From positions 1 to 64,000 of the forward strand of contig NZ_JBALOQ010000005.1 in assembly GCF_036962705.1 (NCBI RefSeq): 64,000 nucleotides of DNA, in the 5' to 3' direction. The position numbers were made by a program, and so were the translations under genes. Positions 43,615 through 52,058 of this stretch are shown one piece after another (position 1 is the stretch's first letter; each line of letters starts with the position of its first letter). Under the pieces are notes generated by a model, which was not told the origin of the DNA, made no database searches, and was given only the letters and a program-made list of their open reading frames with translations. Source of the DNA: Ferdinandcohnia sp036962705 (lineage in GTDB: Bacteria > Bacillota > Bacilli > Bacillales > Bacillaceae_L).

Positions 43615-44141
43615 TTTATTGGCAAATTTTCTTAGCCTTTTTTATACCAGGGATTGTTGGGTATGGTGGTGGACCGTCATCCATTCCTCTTGTTGAAAAT
43701 GAGGTAGTTGGACGCTACGGCTGGTTAACGGTTTCTGAATTCAGTGAGGTGCTTGCTCTCGGAAATTCCTTGCCTGGCCCAATCGCTACAAAAATGGCGG
43801 GCTATATTGGGTATGAAGTAGGGGGAATACCAGGTTCCATTATTGCAGTCTTTGCTACTGTGGCACCTTCTCTTATTTTGATGATTGTCTTACTAGGCTT
43901 TTTATACAAACATAAGGATTCCCCAAAGGTAAAACGCATGTCAAGCTATGTTCGCCCGGCAATTGCGGTATTACTAGGTACATTGACAATTAGCTTTTTC
44001 ACAACATCGTATGCAGATGCGGGCATATGGCAAACAATCATTATCATTGTGGTAAGCTTTGTTCTAATGGAAAAGCTGAAGGTTCACCCAGCCTATGTCA
44101 TCATTGGGGCATTAGGCTACGGCGCATTTTTTCTAGCATAA
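43611..44141 (+). CDS. Half-size ChrA transporter, C-type, pair 1 (YwrA-like)
   Basis: 176 residues. GYGGGPSSIPLVENEVVGRY and LGNSLPGPIATKMAGYIGYE; ends KLKVHPAYVIIGALGYGA. GTG start inside the previous gene's end. Expected to insert in the opposite membrane orientation to its partner, as known for short-chain ChrA pairs. Confidence 0.9.
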   Translation: MIYWQIFLAFFIPGIVGYGGGPSSIPLVENEVVGRYGWLTVSEFSEVLALGNSLPGPIATKMAGYIGYEVGGIPGSIIAVFATVAPSLILMIVLLGFLYKHKDSPKVKRMSSYVRPAIAVLLGTLTISFFTTSYADAGIWQTIIIIVVSFVLMEKLKVHPAYVIIGALGYGAFFLA

Positions 44142-44154
44142 TGGGGTGTGGAGA

Positions 44155-44760
44155 ATGAAAAAACTATTACTAACAGGATTTGTTCCATTTTTAGATAATC
44201 CAATCAATCCAACTGAGGAAATCGTGAAGAGGTTGGAGGGGCAAACAATCGGTGGATATGAGATTGTCGGAAAGGTACTGCCGGTTGATTTTGCAGAATC
44301 AGCTAAACAATGTATCGAACATGTCAATGAGGTCAAGCCGGATGTCGTGATTTCGTTAGGGCTTTCAGCAGGTAGAAATAAAGTCACACCCGAGCGGATA
44401 GCAATCAACTGTCGTGATGGGGCGGCTGATAACAGTGGTGTGAAATTGCGGGATGTACCGATCGAAGAAGACGGTTCAGCGGGTTATTTTTCTACATTGC
44501 CGATTCGGGCATTTGTCGATGCGTCGGTTGCGAAAGGATACCCAGCTGCGATTTCAAACACTGCAGGGACGTATCTTTGCAACAATGTCATGTACTCGGT
44601 ATTGCATAAAGTTGAACGGGAGAATCTCCCGATGCGTGCGGGATTTATTCATATTCCAGCCTCACATGAGCTTGCACTTCAGAAAAATGGAATTCCGAGC
44701 TGGTCGTTAGCGGATCTAACAGCATCAATCCGCGCCATGATTGAGGTACTTGGAGAGTAA
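44155..44760 (+). CDS. pcp: Pyroglutamyl-peptidase I
   Basis: 201 residues from ATG 44155 (MKKLLLTGFVPFLDNPINPT), after GGGGTGTGGAG. Removes N-terminal pyroglutamate. Catalytic Glu in ERIAINCRDG, Cys in AGTYLCNNVMY and His in GFIHIPASHE. Placed 13 nt after the first transporter pair and in the same operon as the gamma-glutamyltransferase, so both enzymes act on glutamyl derivatives. Confidence 0.95.
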   Translation: MKKLLLTGFVPFLDNPINPTEEIVKRLEGQTIGGYEIVGKVLPVDFAESAKQCIEHVNEVKPDVVISLGLSAGRNKVTPERIAINCRDGAADNSGVKLRDVPIEEDGSAGYFSTLPIRAFVDASVAKGYPAAISNTAGTYLCNNVMYSVLHKVERENLPMRAGFIHIPASHELALQKNGIPSWSLADLTASIRAMIEVLGE

Positions 44761-44790
44761 AGTTGTGGGATACGGTTCAACAAACAGGAT

Positions 44791-44880
44791 ATGGCCAATA
44801 AATAAAAAATATAGCTGATAATTGAAATTTATGGTCAATAATCAAAAGATATAGCTAATAATCGAAGTTTATGGCCATTA
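44791..44880. repeat. 20-nt phased degenerate array D (5 units)
   Basis: ATGGCCAATA 44791, ATAGCTGATA 44811, ATGGTCAATA 44831, ATAGCTAATA 44851, ATGGCCATTA 44871: exact 20-nt steps. Alternate units resemble each other more (ATGG then ATAG). Lies between pcp and a terminator. Confidence 0.75.
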
Positions 44881-44925
44881 GCCAACAAACCATTTGAATA
44901 CAAGACCAATATTTGAAAAACACTA

Positions 44926-44956
44926 AGAGGAAGCCTGATTTGGGCTTCCTCTTTTT
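44926..44956 (+). terminator. Terminator after pcp and array D
   Basis: AGAGGAAGCC / GGGCTTCCTCT with a T run. It separates the second transporter pair from the first operon. Confidence 0.9.
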
Positions 44957-44978
44957 CAATTATGAAAGGACTAATAAA

Positions 44979-45530
44979 ATGAAGCAATTTCATATTTTTT
45001 ATGCATTTTTCAAAGTGGGCTTACTTGGATATGGGGGCGGCCCTTCATCAATTCCGCTAATCCATAATGAAGCAGTTGATCGCTACAAATGGCTGAGTGA
45101 CGACGACTTTGGTGATATCCTCGCACTTGGAAACACACTGCCCGGGCCGATCGCGACAAAAATGGCAGGCTATATCGGCTATCGCGTCGGCGGTTGGATT
45201 GGGATGATCAATGCCGTGTTGGCAATCACAATCCCGACAATCGTATTAATGATTGTATTGCTCACCTCATTGACCTCTTTTAAAAATCTAGCATGGGTAC
45301 AGGGAATGACAAAGGCAGTGCTGGCTGTGGTTGGGGTTATGCTAGCTCAACTAACTTGGGAATTCTTCATAAATGCTAAAAAAGGGCTGGGTTGGACAAA
45401 AGCAATTATGCTTGGAGTGGTTAGTGTCCTGGTTTTAGATCTAATTGGTGTACATCCAGGCATTTTGGTAGGCGTCTTACTGGTGCTTGCCTTATTGAAA
45501 AAGGACAAGCAGGAGGAGAAACTATCATGA
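44979..45530 (+). CDS. Half-size ChrA transporter, N-type, pair 2
   Basis: 183 residues from ATG 44979 (MKQFHIFYAFFKVGLLGYGG) after GAAAGGA; the frame open to 44913 crosses a terminator. Close paralogue of the 43039 protein: GGGPSSIPLIHNEAVDRYKW, LGNTLPGPIATKMAGYIGYR, and GVHPGILVGVLLVLALLKKD. Overlaps its partner by 4 nt. Confidence 0.9.
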   Translation: MKQFHIFYAFFKVGLLGYGGGPSSIPLIHNEAVDRYKWLSDDDFGDILALGNTLPGPIATKMAGYIGYRVGGWIGMINAVLAITIPTIVLMIVLLTSLTSFKNLAWVQGMTKAVLAVVGVMLAQLTWEFFINAKKGLGWTKAIMLGVVSVLVLDLIGVHPGILVGVLLVLALLKKDKQEEKLS

Positions 45531-46054
45531 TCTATATGCAGCTTTTTATTGCCTTTTTCATTCCAGGAATTCTTGGCTATGGTGGCGGCCCTGCGTCAAT
45601 TCCACTTGTTGAAAATGAAGTTGTTCATCGCTATCAATGGCTTTCTGTCCATGAGTTTAGTGAAATGATTGCGATTGGGAACGCGTTGCCAGGTCCAATT
45701 GCCACAAAAATGGCTGGGTATATCGGATTTCAGCAAGCAGGGATTTTGGGTGCGGCGGTTGCCACTTTTGCAACGGTTGCCCCTTCCTTGATATTGATGC
45801 TTGGCTTGCTTAGTATATTGAAAAAATTTAAGCACTCTCCGAAAGTAAAGCGAATGACAAACTATATTCGTCCGACAATCGCTGTTCTTTTGGGCGCAAT
45901 GGCATATCGCTTTTTTGAGGAGTCGTATGAAGATGCCGGGTTGATGCATACAATTATTTTAGTAGTGCTAAGTTTTTTGCTGCTAGAAAAATGGAAGGTC
46001 CACCCCGCGTATGTCATTATCGGTTCGCTTGTGTATGGGGCTGTGTTGTTGTAG
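45527..46054 (+). CDS. Half-size ChrA transporter, C-type, pair 2
   Basis: 175 residues, paralogue of the 43611 protein: GYGGGPASIPLVENEVVHRY, LPGPIATKMAGYIGFQ, ending KWKVHPAYVIIGSLVYGAVL. ATG overlaps the partner stop (ATGA) after AGGAGGAG. No terminator is obvious downstream. Confidence 0.9.
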   Translation: MIYMQLFIAFFIPGILGYGGGPASIPLVENEVVHRYQWLSVHEFSEMIAIGNALPGPIATKMAGYIGFQQAGILGAAVATFATVAPSLILMLGLLSILKKFKHSPKVKRMTNYIRPTIAVLLGAMAYRFFEESYEDAGLMHTIILVVLSFLLLEKWKVHPAYVIIGSLVYGAVLL

Positions 46055-46834
46055 GGAGGATTTTTCTAAAAGGACAATCATTAAAAGGGTTTATGGTTTG
46101 GGCATTTTTGTAAAGATTAAAAAAATACTTCAAAATAGGTCGTTTGTATTATCTTTTTCCTGAAATAACCAAAAACCAAATCGTGTCAAGCAGTTAGATT
46201 TTCAAAAAGAAATCTTACTCCCCTTTCATCATTGTTTGCAAATTTAATCCTTGGAATATGGCATTATTTTGGGTGGCACATTTCAGCTAGTCGATAGATT
46301 AGTAGAGAATATGGAGTGCAAAAAGGATATGAAGGCAGCTGCATTTGTTAACCCAAAACGACAAATTTCTCAGGAAATATTCGAATTGACGGGAATAACG
46401 AATGATTAGGTCGAAATGCGCTGACCGTAATTTAACGGATTTACTATCTTTTTTCATTTACAAAAGCCTCTCGATTTCACTTAACTCCTACTACTTTTTG
46501 AAGATTTAGGGAAACGAACCCAGAACGACCGAAAATCAAAGCAGGATTTTTTGAGGAACACTGGTTGTCCAAGGATCAAAATGGCTTGTCCATGCTGAAA
46601 AAACAAGCATTTTTTAAAAATATTTTGATAAAAGCCTTGTCCCTCTTGACTTTTTAGCATAATCCCTCAACCAAGCTAATAAAATGTTACAAACCTAACA
46701 AAGAGAGTGTTTGAGGTGAGGGGGCGTAAACCGTCTTCAAAGATCCAGCAATTCATATACGAATATTATCCAAACTAAACGACTTCTTCGTTGAAGCAAG
46801 AACGTTTCTCATTTCACACTTCTCACATCCACAT
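46055..46834. other. Long gap before spoIIID, no gene seen
   Basis: About 780 nt, AT-rich. Only very short open frames occur; one of 26 codons at about 46329 (MKAAAFVNPKRQISQE) has a weak AAAAAGGAT site and is not called. The word CTTGTCC recurs at about 46590 and 46637. CATATACGAATAT near 46757 could be part of the expected sigma-E promoter of spoIIID, but no good -35 is visible. Confidence 0.4.
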
Positions 46835-46850
46835 AGGGAGGGCGAGTAGT

Positions 46851-47126
46851 GTGCACGATTACATCAAAGAACGAACTATCAAGATTGGAAAGTATATCGT
46901 GGAGACAAGAAAAACAGTTCGCGTAATTGCGAAAGAATTTGGAGTTTCCAAAAGTACTGTCCATAAAGATTTAACCGAAAGGCTACCTGAAATCAATCCC
47001 GAACTAGCAAACGAAGTAAAAGAAATCCTGGATTACCATAAATCGATAAGGCATTTACGGGGTGGAGAAGCGACAAAGCTTAAGTATAAAAAAGAAGAAG
47101 AATTACAAGAAGAACCTGTGAAATAA
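46851..47126 (+). CDS. spoIIID: Sporulation transcription factor SpoIIID
   Basis: 91 residues from GTG 46851 (then HDYIKERTIKIGKYIVETRK), about 8 nt after TAGGGAGGG; the longer frame has no site. Helix-turn-helix TVRVIAKEFGVSKSTVHKDL, then a basic C-terminal arm that contacts DNA (RHLRGGEATKLKYKKEE). Mother-cell regulator that switches the sigma-E programme. Same neighbour (mbl) as in B. subtilis. Confidence 0.97.
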   Translation: MHDYIKERTIKIGKYIVETRKTVRVIAKEFGVSKSTVHKDLTERLPEINPELANEVKEILDYHKSIRHLRGGEATKLKYKKEEELQEEPVK

Positions 47127-47274
47127 CATGATTGGGGCTTTCTTCCTAGCATTTACGACATTTTCCTACAAAAATTTTACAAAATAACTATTTAAAATGT
47201 TAAATTGTGATAGAATATATAATTAGGAAAATAATGTGCATTTGTGTTTAAATGCAAGGAGGAAAGTTACTCAA

Positions 47275-48276
47275 ATGTTAGCTAGAGATATCGGAATCGA
47301 TCTAGGAACTGCGAACGTACTTATACACGTAAAAGGTAAAGGAATTGTATTGAACGAGCCATCTGTTGTGGCATTAGATAAAAACACTGGTAAGGTTTTA
47401 GCTGTTGGTGAGGAAGCAAGACGTATGGTGGGTCGTACACCTGGAAATATTGTCGCGATTCGCCCATTAAGAGACGGCGTTATAGCAGATTTTGATGTTA
47501 CTGAAGCGATGCTGAAGCATTTTATCAATAAGTTAAATGTAAAAGGCTTTCTTTCAAAACCAAGAATTCTAATTTGCTGCCCAACAAACATTACTTCTGT
47601 TGAGCAAAAAGCAATTAAGGAAGCTGCAGAAAAAAGCGGTGGAAAGAAAATCTATCTTGAGGAAGAACCAAAGGTTGCTGCGATTGGAGCAGGAATGGAC
47701 ATCTTCCAACCAAGTGGAAACATGGTCGTAGATATTGGCGGTGGTACTACAGATGTTGCAGTATTATCAATGGGCGATATCGTCACCGCCTCTTCTATAA
47801 AAATGGCTGGGGACACATTTGATGCGGAAATTCTAAGCTATATCAAGCGCGAGTACAAGCTGTTAATCGGGGAAAGAACGGCTGAAAACATTAAGATTCA
47901 GGTAGCGACTGTTTTCCAAAATTCACGTAATGAAGAAATTGACATTCGTGGACGTGACATGGTAACAGGTTTACCTCGCACACTGACGATCAAATCTGAT
48001 GAAATCGAAAAAGCCCTACGTGAACCAGTTTCTGCAATTGTACAAGCTGCGAAAAGCGTTCTTGAAAGAACTCCGCCTGAGCTTTCTGCGGATATCATTG
48101 ATCGTGGCGTCATTTTAACGGGTGGTGGAGCATTGCTTCACGGAATAGATCAGCTTTTAGCAGAAGAATTACGTGTTCCTGTATTAATTGCTGAAAACCC
48201 AATGGAGTGTGTGGCAATCGGTACAGGCATTATGCTTGAAAACTTGGACAAGCTACCACGCAGAAAATTAGTGTAA
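47275..48276 (+). CDS. mbl: MreB-like cell-shape protein Mbl
   Basis: 333 residues from ATG 47275 (MLARDIGIDLGTANVLIHVK) after AAGGAGG. Actin fold: phosphate-1 GIDLGTANVLI, phosphate-2 VVDIGGGTTDVAVLS, adenosine motif VILTGGGALLHGID. Polymerises at the membrane and guides lateral wall synthesis. Ends with its own terminator. Confidence 0.96.
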   Translation: MLARDIGIDLGTANVLIHVKGKGIVLNEPSVVALDKNTGKVLAVGEEARRMVGRTPGNIVAIRPLRDGVIADFDVTEAMLKHFINKLNVKGFLSKPRILICCPTNITSVEQKAIKEAAEKSGGKKIYLEEEPKVAAIGAGMDIFQPSGNMVVDIGGGTTDVAVLSMGDIVTASSIKMAGDTFDAEILSYIKREYKLLIGERTAENIKIQVATVFQNSRNEEIDIRGRDMVTGLPRTLTIKSDEIEKALREPVSAIVQAAKSVLERTPPELSADIIDRGVILTGGGALLHGIDQLLAEELRVPVLIAENPMECVAIGTGIMLENLDKLPRRKLV

Positions 48277-48292
48277 ACTATATTAATGTTAG

Positions 48293-48328
48293 GGAAAGGA
48301 CCTCACCAAGATTGGCAGGTCCTTTCCT
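48293..48328 (+). terminator. Terminator of mbl
   Basis: GGAAAGGACCT / AGGTCCTTTCC with a 13-nt loop; the following T tract is short. Confidence 0.8.
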
Positions 48329-48436
48329 CTATATAAAAAATTTGGCGTGGCTATATTTTACAGATGAAGAAATAGGGATTTCCCACTATAATAAAAAGTA
48401 GACTAATGTTCGGATATGGAATTAGGAGGTGAGCTC

Positions 48437-49273
48437 ATGTTACGTGGATTTTATTCTGCAGCAGCTGGAATGCTTGCTCAGCAGCGTCGTACTGAAATGC
48501 TAACGAACAATATTGCAAATGCCAATACACCAGGCTACAAAGTGGACCAAGGTTCTTTACGTGCATTTCCAGAAATGCTTATGCAACGTCTTGAAGGTGT
48601 GCAAAGCCCTGCTAAAAATGGTGGCAATCTTCGGACATCGAGCGGGATCGGTGGTCTTAATACAGGTGTGTACATGCAGGAAATGATTCCGTTGTTCAAG
48701 CAAGGAGATATCCGCGAAACAGGGCTTGCTACAGATGTGGCGTTGGTGAATGGAAACCTGCCAATCAATACGGAAACAAATAAACCAGGTTCCTTGTTTT
48801 TTACCGTACAAAATGCAAACGGTGATGTACGATATACAAGAAACGGGAACTTTACAGTTGACCCAGCTGGATATTTAACAACAAACGAAGGCTTTTATGT
48901 GCTCGATGAAAATGGAAATCGGATTGCACTTGAAAATGATCAGTTTGACTTGTCAGCCGATGGTAGCCTATTAATTAACGGTCAAACCGGGTCGCGTCTG
49001 GGCATTGCTTTTTCAGAAAATCCATTGAACCTGATTAAAGAAGGAACTGGCCTGTTCCGGACAAATGATGGTATAGTGCTTCCAAATGCGGCAGCAAATC
49101 CTGGAGTGACTTATACGTTAAAACAAGGATTCCTTGAAGGTTCAAATGTGGATGTGAGTCAGGCGATGACAGAAATGATGACTGCATACCGTACATTCGA
49201 AGCCAACCAAAAAGTGCTTCAGGCATATGATAAGAGTATGGACAAAGCGGTTAACGAGATTGGAAGATTATAA
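48437..49273 (+). CDS. flhO: Flagellar basal-body rod/hook protein FlhO (FlgF/FlgG family)
   Basis: 278 residues from ATG 48437 (MLRGFYSAAAGMLAQQRRTE) after TAGGAGGTGAG. N-terminal rod signature MLTNNIANANTPGYKVDQGS and C-terminal MMTAYRTFEANQKVLQAYDK. Builds the distal or proximal rod of the flagellum with FlhP. Suggests the organism is motile, though other flagellar genes lie elsewhere. Confidence 0.93.
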   Translation: MLRGFYSAAAGMLAQQRRTEMLTNNIANANTPGYKVDQGSLRAFPEMLMQRLEGVQSPAKNGGNLRTSSGIGGLNTGVYMQEMIPLFKQGDIRETGLATDVALVNGNLPINTETNKPGSLFFTVQNANGDVRYTRNGNFTVDPAGYLTTNEGFYVLDENGNRIALENDQFDLSADGSLLINGQTGSRLGIAFSENPLNLIKEGTGLFRTNDGIVLPNAAANPGVTYTLKQGFLEGSNVDVSQAMTEMMTAYRTFEANQKVLQAYDKSMDKAVNEIGRL

Positions 49274-49283
49274 GAAAAGTGCA

Positions 49284-49383
49284 AGGCGCGTGGCATTAGG
49301 CGACAAGCATAAGACGAGCGCTGACAGAAGGTGCATTTTACCTTCCGAAGCGATTGGCTTATGACCTCGAGCCGATGGCGCCT
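49284..49383. repeat. Nested-hairpin intergenic element
   Basis: Outer arms AGGCGC (49284-49289) and GCGCCT (49378-49383), a middle stem around CATAAG / CTTATG, and a central hairpin GAAGGT / ACCTTC (49327-49345). It is more GC-rich than its surroundings and lies between two co-directional flagellar genes. Elements with this look recur in Bacillaceae genomes as far as I recall; here there is one copy. Confidence 0.5.
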
Positions 49384-49421
49384 GAAACTAGACATTGAGG
49401 AAAAGCAAGGGAGGGCTCTAA

Positions 49422-50264
49422 ATGCGCTCGATGATCACAGCAACAAATACGATGAGTCAGTTGCAAAAACAGCTTGATACAATTGGACATAATCTAGCAA
49501 ATATCGATACGACCGGCTATAAAAAGCGCCAGGTTAACTTTAGTGAGCTTTTATCCCAACAATTCAATAATCAACCCGTTAACGCGCAAGAGGAAGGTCG
49601 CGTAACCCCTAATGGAATTCGAGTAGGAGTTGGTGCACGACTCGGGTCTACGAATATGATGATGACCCAAGGTGCAATTAAATCAACAGATCGCGAGCTT
49701 GATATTGCGTTTACGAAGGAAAATCAGTTTTTACAGGTGTTGGTGGATGAAAACGGCATCCAAGTCCCTCGTTTTACAAGGGAAGGTGCACTTTATTTGT
49801 CTCCTGCAGCTGATGGAACAAATCGCGTTTCCCTCGTGACAAGTGGTGGTCATCCTGTTTTAGACCAAGACGGAGAGCCAATTGTGTTTGTAGACAATTT
49901 TAAAGAAATAAAAATATCAACAAATGGGGAATTAACAGTTGTTCCTGAGGCAGGTGCGCCACAAACATTTAGTCTATCAGTTGTGCAGATAAATAAGCCA
50001 CAGCTTCTTCAAGCAGTGGGACAAAATCAATTTGCGTTACCTGACTTAGCTGAGCTTGGAATCGTAGCAGATGACGTTCTCGTATCTCTTCAAGGTGCTT
50101 TGCGTGAACAAGTGAGTATGCAACAAGGAGCACTTGAACAATCAAACGTTGATTTGACAACTGAAATGTCGGATCTGTTATTGACCCAACGCTCATATCA
50201 ATTTAATGCAAAGTCAATCTCTATCTCAGACCAGATGATGGGACTTGTGAATGGAATACGATAA
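49422..50264 (+). CDS. flhP: Flagellar basal-body rod protein FlhP (FlgG family)
   Basis: 280 residues. LDTIGHNLANIDTTGYKKRQ at the N-terminus and the C-terminal LEQSNVDLTTEMSDLLLTQR with RSYQFNAKSISISDQMM are FlgG-type. Start after AGGGAGGG. Pairs with FlhO. Confidence 0.93.
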   Translation: MRSMITATNTMSQLQKQLDTIGHNLANIDTTGYKKRQVNFSELLSQQFNNQPVNAQEEGRVTPNGIRVGVGARLGSTNMMMTQGAIKSTDRELDIAFTKENQFLQVLVDENGIQVPRFTREGALYLSPAADGTNRVSLVTSGGHPVLDQDGEPIVFVDNFKEIKISTNGELTVVPEAGAPQTFSLSVVQINKPQLLQAVGQNQFALPDLAELGIVADDVLVSLQGALREQVSMQQGALEQSNVDLTTEMSDLLLTQRSYQFNAKSISISDQMMGLVNGIR

Positions 50265-50344
50265 TTGAACTACGCAGATACTATAAAATAAAGCAGACAA
50301 TCGGCGTAACTCGGGCAACAACCTAAAGATAAGGGGTAATCTCA

Positions 50345-50641
50345 GTGACAAGTGAACTTAACAATACACAAGTAAAATCACGCGAAGAATTTCGAAAAGC
50401 GCGTGACGAAGAAAAGAATACGGGAAAAGAGCCGAAAAAGAAGCGGGAAGGAAAACTTCGAATTCGCTTAATTCCGATTTGGATACGACTTTTGCTTGTC
50501 GTTGTTCTTTTTGCAGCTAGCATCATGGTTGGTGTGGTTGTAGGTTACGGAGTCATTGGAGATGGAAATCCGAGTGATGCCTTGAAAAAGGAAACATGGC
50601 AGCATATTGTAGACCTTGTCAATAAAGATGCAGAAAAATAA
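50345..50641 (+). CDS. EpuA-like small membrane protein
   Basis: 98 residues: a charged cytoplasmic N-terminus rich in Lys and Glu (about 1-45), one membrane helix (LIPIWIRLLLVVVLFAASIMVGVVVGY; about 46-70) and a short outer tail WQHIVDLVNKDAEK. Matches the EpuA family, which databases often mislabel as an RNA polymerase beta subunit because of a partial hit. GTG start after AAGGGG. Function unknown. Confidence 0.8.
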   Translation: MTSELNNTQVKSREEFRKARDEEKNTGKEPKKKREGKLRIRLIPIWIRLLLVVVLFAASIMVGVVVGYGVIGDGNPSDALKKETWQHIVDLVNKDAEK

Positions 50642-50668
50642 AGAGGGCATACGCCTTCTTTTTTTATG
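50642..50668 (+). terminator. Terminator after the EpuA-like gene
   Basis: GAGGGC ATAC GCCTTC short stem followed by seven T residues. Confidence 0.75.
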
Positions 50669-50738
50669 ATAATAAACGCTTCGCCGATGAGGTTTACAAC
50701 TTTACTTAATACTTGTATTATAATAGGCATTATAAGCT

Positions 50739-50926
50739 AACTTTATTCAGTAGAAGTCTTTAACTTTTACTGAATAAAGTTAGAGTCTCCGGCGGATGCC
50801 TCAGATCTTCAAAGGAACATTTTCGAATTTAGGATCAAAGACTAGAAACGCCACTTCCTGATGTCNNNNNNNNTCGTGTGGGCCTAAAAAATCTGGGTGC
50901 AAATACGCCAAGGCGCATTTGATTAG
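50739..50926. repeat. Dispersed structured element, copy R3 (contains 8 N)
   Basis: AACTTTATTCAG...CTGAATAAAGTT hairpin, then GTCTCCGGCGGATGCC, GATCAAAGACTAGAAACGCC, a gap of 8 N (50866-50873) where R2 has about 19 bases, TCGTGTGGGCC, and the 3' stem CAAATACGCC / GGCGCATTTG (50900-50921). Just upstream of fabZ. Confidence 0.75.
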
Positions 50927-50952
50927 ATACATAGAGGAGGAAATTGTAAATT

Positions 50953-51387
50953 ATGTACGATATCAATGAAATAAAGGAAATTATTCCACATCGTTATCCG
51001 TTTTTATTAGTCGATCGGATTCTTGAATTGGAAGAGGGAAAACGTGCACTTGGTATTAAAAATGTTACGGCAAACGAAGAGTTTTTCAACGGACATTTCC
51101 CTGGCTACCCAGTTATGCCTGGTGTATTAATTGTAGAAGCATTAGCGCAGGTTGGTGCAGTAGCGATGCTTAAAAAAGAAGAAAACAAAGGCAGACTTGC
51201 GTTCTTTGCGGGAATTGACAACTGCCGTTTTAAAAAGCAGGTAGTCCCTGGTGACCAACTTCGTCTAGAAGTGGAAATCACTCGTCTTCGCGGGTCTATC
51301 GGTAAAGGAAAAGGCATTGCAACAGTGGACGGCGAGCTTGTTTGCGAAACAGAAATCATGTTTGCATTAGGAGATAAAACAGAATAA
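50953..51387 (+). CDS. fabZ: 3-hydroxyacyl-ACP dehydratase FabZ
   Basis: 144 residues. Dehydrates 3-hydroxyacyl-ACP in fatty acid elongation. Hot-dog fold with catalytic His in FNGHFPGYPVMPGVL and Glu in IVEALAQVGAVAML. Site AGAGGAGG lies 12 nt before the ATG. In B. subtilis (ywpB) it also follows flhOP. Confidence 0.97.
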   Translation: MYDINEIKEIIPHRYPFLLVDRILELEEGKRALGIKNVTANEEFFNGHFPGYPVMPGVLIVEALAQVGAVAMLKKEENKGRLAFFAGIDNCRFKKQVVPGDQLRLEVEITRLRGSIGKGKGIATVDGELVCETEIMFALGDKTE

Positions 51388-51398
51388 GTTTAGTTTTG

Positions 51399-51436
51399 AA
51401 AAACCGGATGGAATGAGCCCATCTGGTTTTTTTTAT
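51399..51436 (+). terminator. Terminator of fabZ
   Basis: AAAACCGGATGG / CCCATCTGGTTTT with a T run. Confidence 0.9.
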
Positions 51437-51550
51437 TCTTTTTTGACGAAATTTGTAATTTTTTTGATACATATTTAAACTTCGGGGAAAGCTATGCGAA
51501 GACCAAGTAGGTCAAACTATACTTAGACGAAATCAGAAAGGAGAATATCA

Positions 51551-51928
51551 ATGAACAACAAATGGTTCTTAAAGCTAATGGGGTCACTCCTTGCCGTGTT
51601 TTTAATAACAGGCTGTAACACGGACGACCAAAATCCACCACCAGAGAATAATGGACTTGAAACACCGGGTGAGGGTTTCAATAATGACGTGGATAACGAC
51701 CTAGATAATAACTTGGACAATAATGTGACTCCAGAGGAAGAAGCTGTTCCTAACAATAACGGGATGAACAGAGGTGACCAAGACGTCGTTGAAGATGAAA
51801 ATCGTGACAGAGATCTTGATCTCAACAATGACAATAATAACCGTAATGATAACAACAATAAAGTAAATCCAAGTGGAACAGGTGGCGCTGAAGGAGCAGG
51901 CGCAGGTGGAACTGGTGGAGGTAAATAA
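51551..51928 (+). CDS. Asn/Asp-rich lipoprotein
   Basis: 125 residues. Lipoprotein signal MNNKWFLKLMGSLLAVFLIT with lipobox LITGC (Cys 22). The mature part is of low complexity: Asn, Asp, Pro and Glu rich (NDVDNDLDNNLDNNV, NNDNNNRNDNNNK), with a Gly tail GAEGAGAGGTGGGK. Strongly acidic and probably disordered, attached to the outer membrane face. AAAGGAG site. No homologue recognised; a spore or wall-surface role is possible but not shown. Confidence 0.8.
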   Translation: MNNKWFLKLMGSLLAVFLITGCNTDDQNPPPENNGLETPGEGFNNDVDNDLDNNLDNNVTPEEEAVPNNNGMNRGDQDVVEDENRDRDLDLNNDNNNRNDNNNKVNPSGTGGAEGAGAGGTGGGK

Positions 51929-51949
51929 GCCTTTTTCAATAGAAAAGGC
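51929..51949 (+). terminator. Hairpin after the lipoprotein gene
   Basis: GCCTTTT TCAATA GAAAAGGC directly after the stop. Lacks a T run but is well placed. Confidence 0.55.
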
Positions 51950-52026
51950 GGGTATTGTCCTAACGGGTTCAGTTTTAAAGTACAAACCAGAAAATTGATG
52001 GGAAAATAGCAAGTTATATCTCATAC

Positions 52027-52058
52027 AAAAAAACACCTAAATTAACGGTGTTTTTTTG
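52027..52058. terminator. Bidirectional terminator
   Basis: AACACC TAAATTAA GGTGTT type stem with A residues before and T residues after, so it can act on both strands. Serves the convergent minus-strand gene ending at 52187. Confidence 0.75.

Noticed and set aside
46329..46409. 26-codon frame MKAAAFVNPKRQ in the spoIIID gap
   Set aside because: Too short, weak ribosome binding site, no context.
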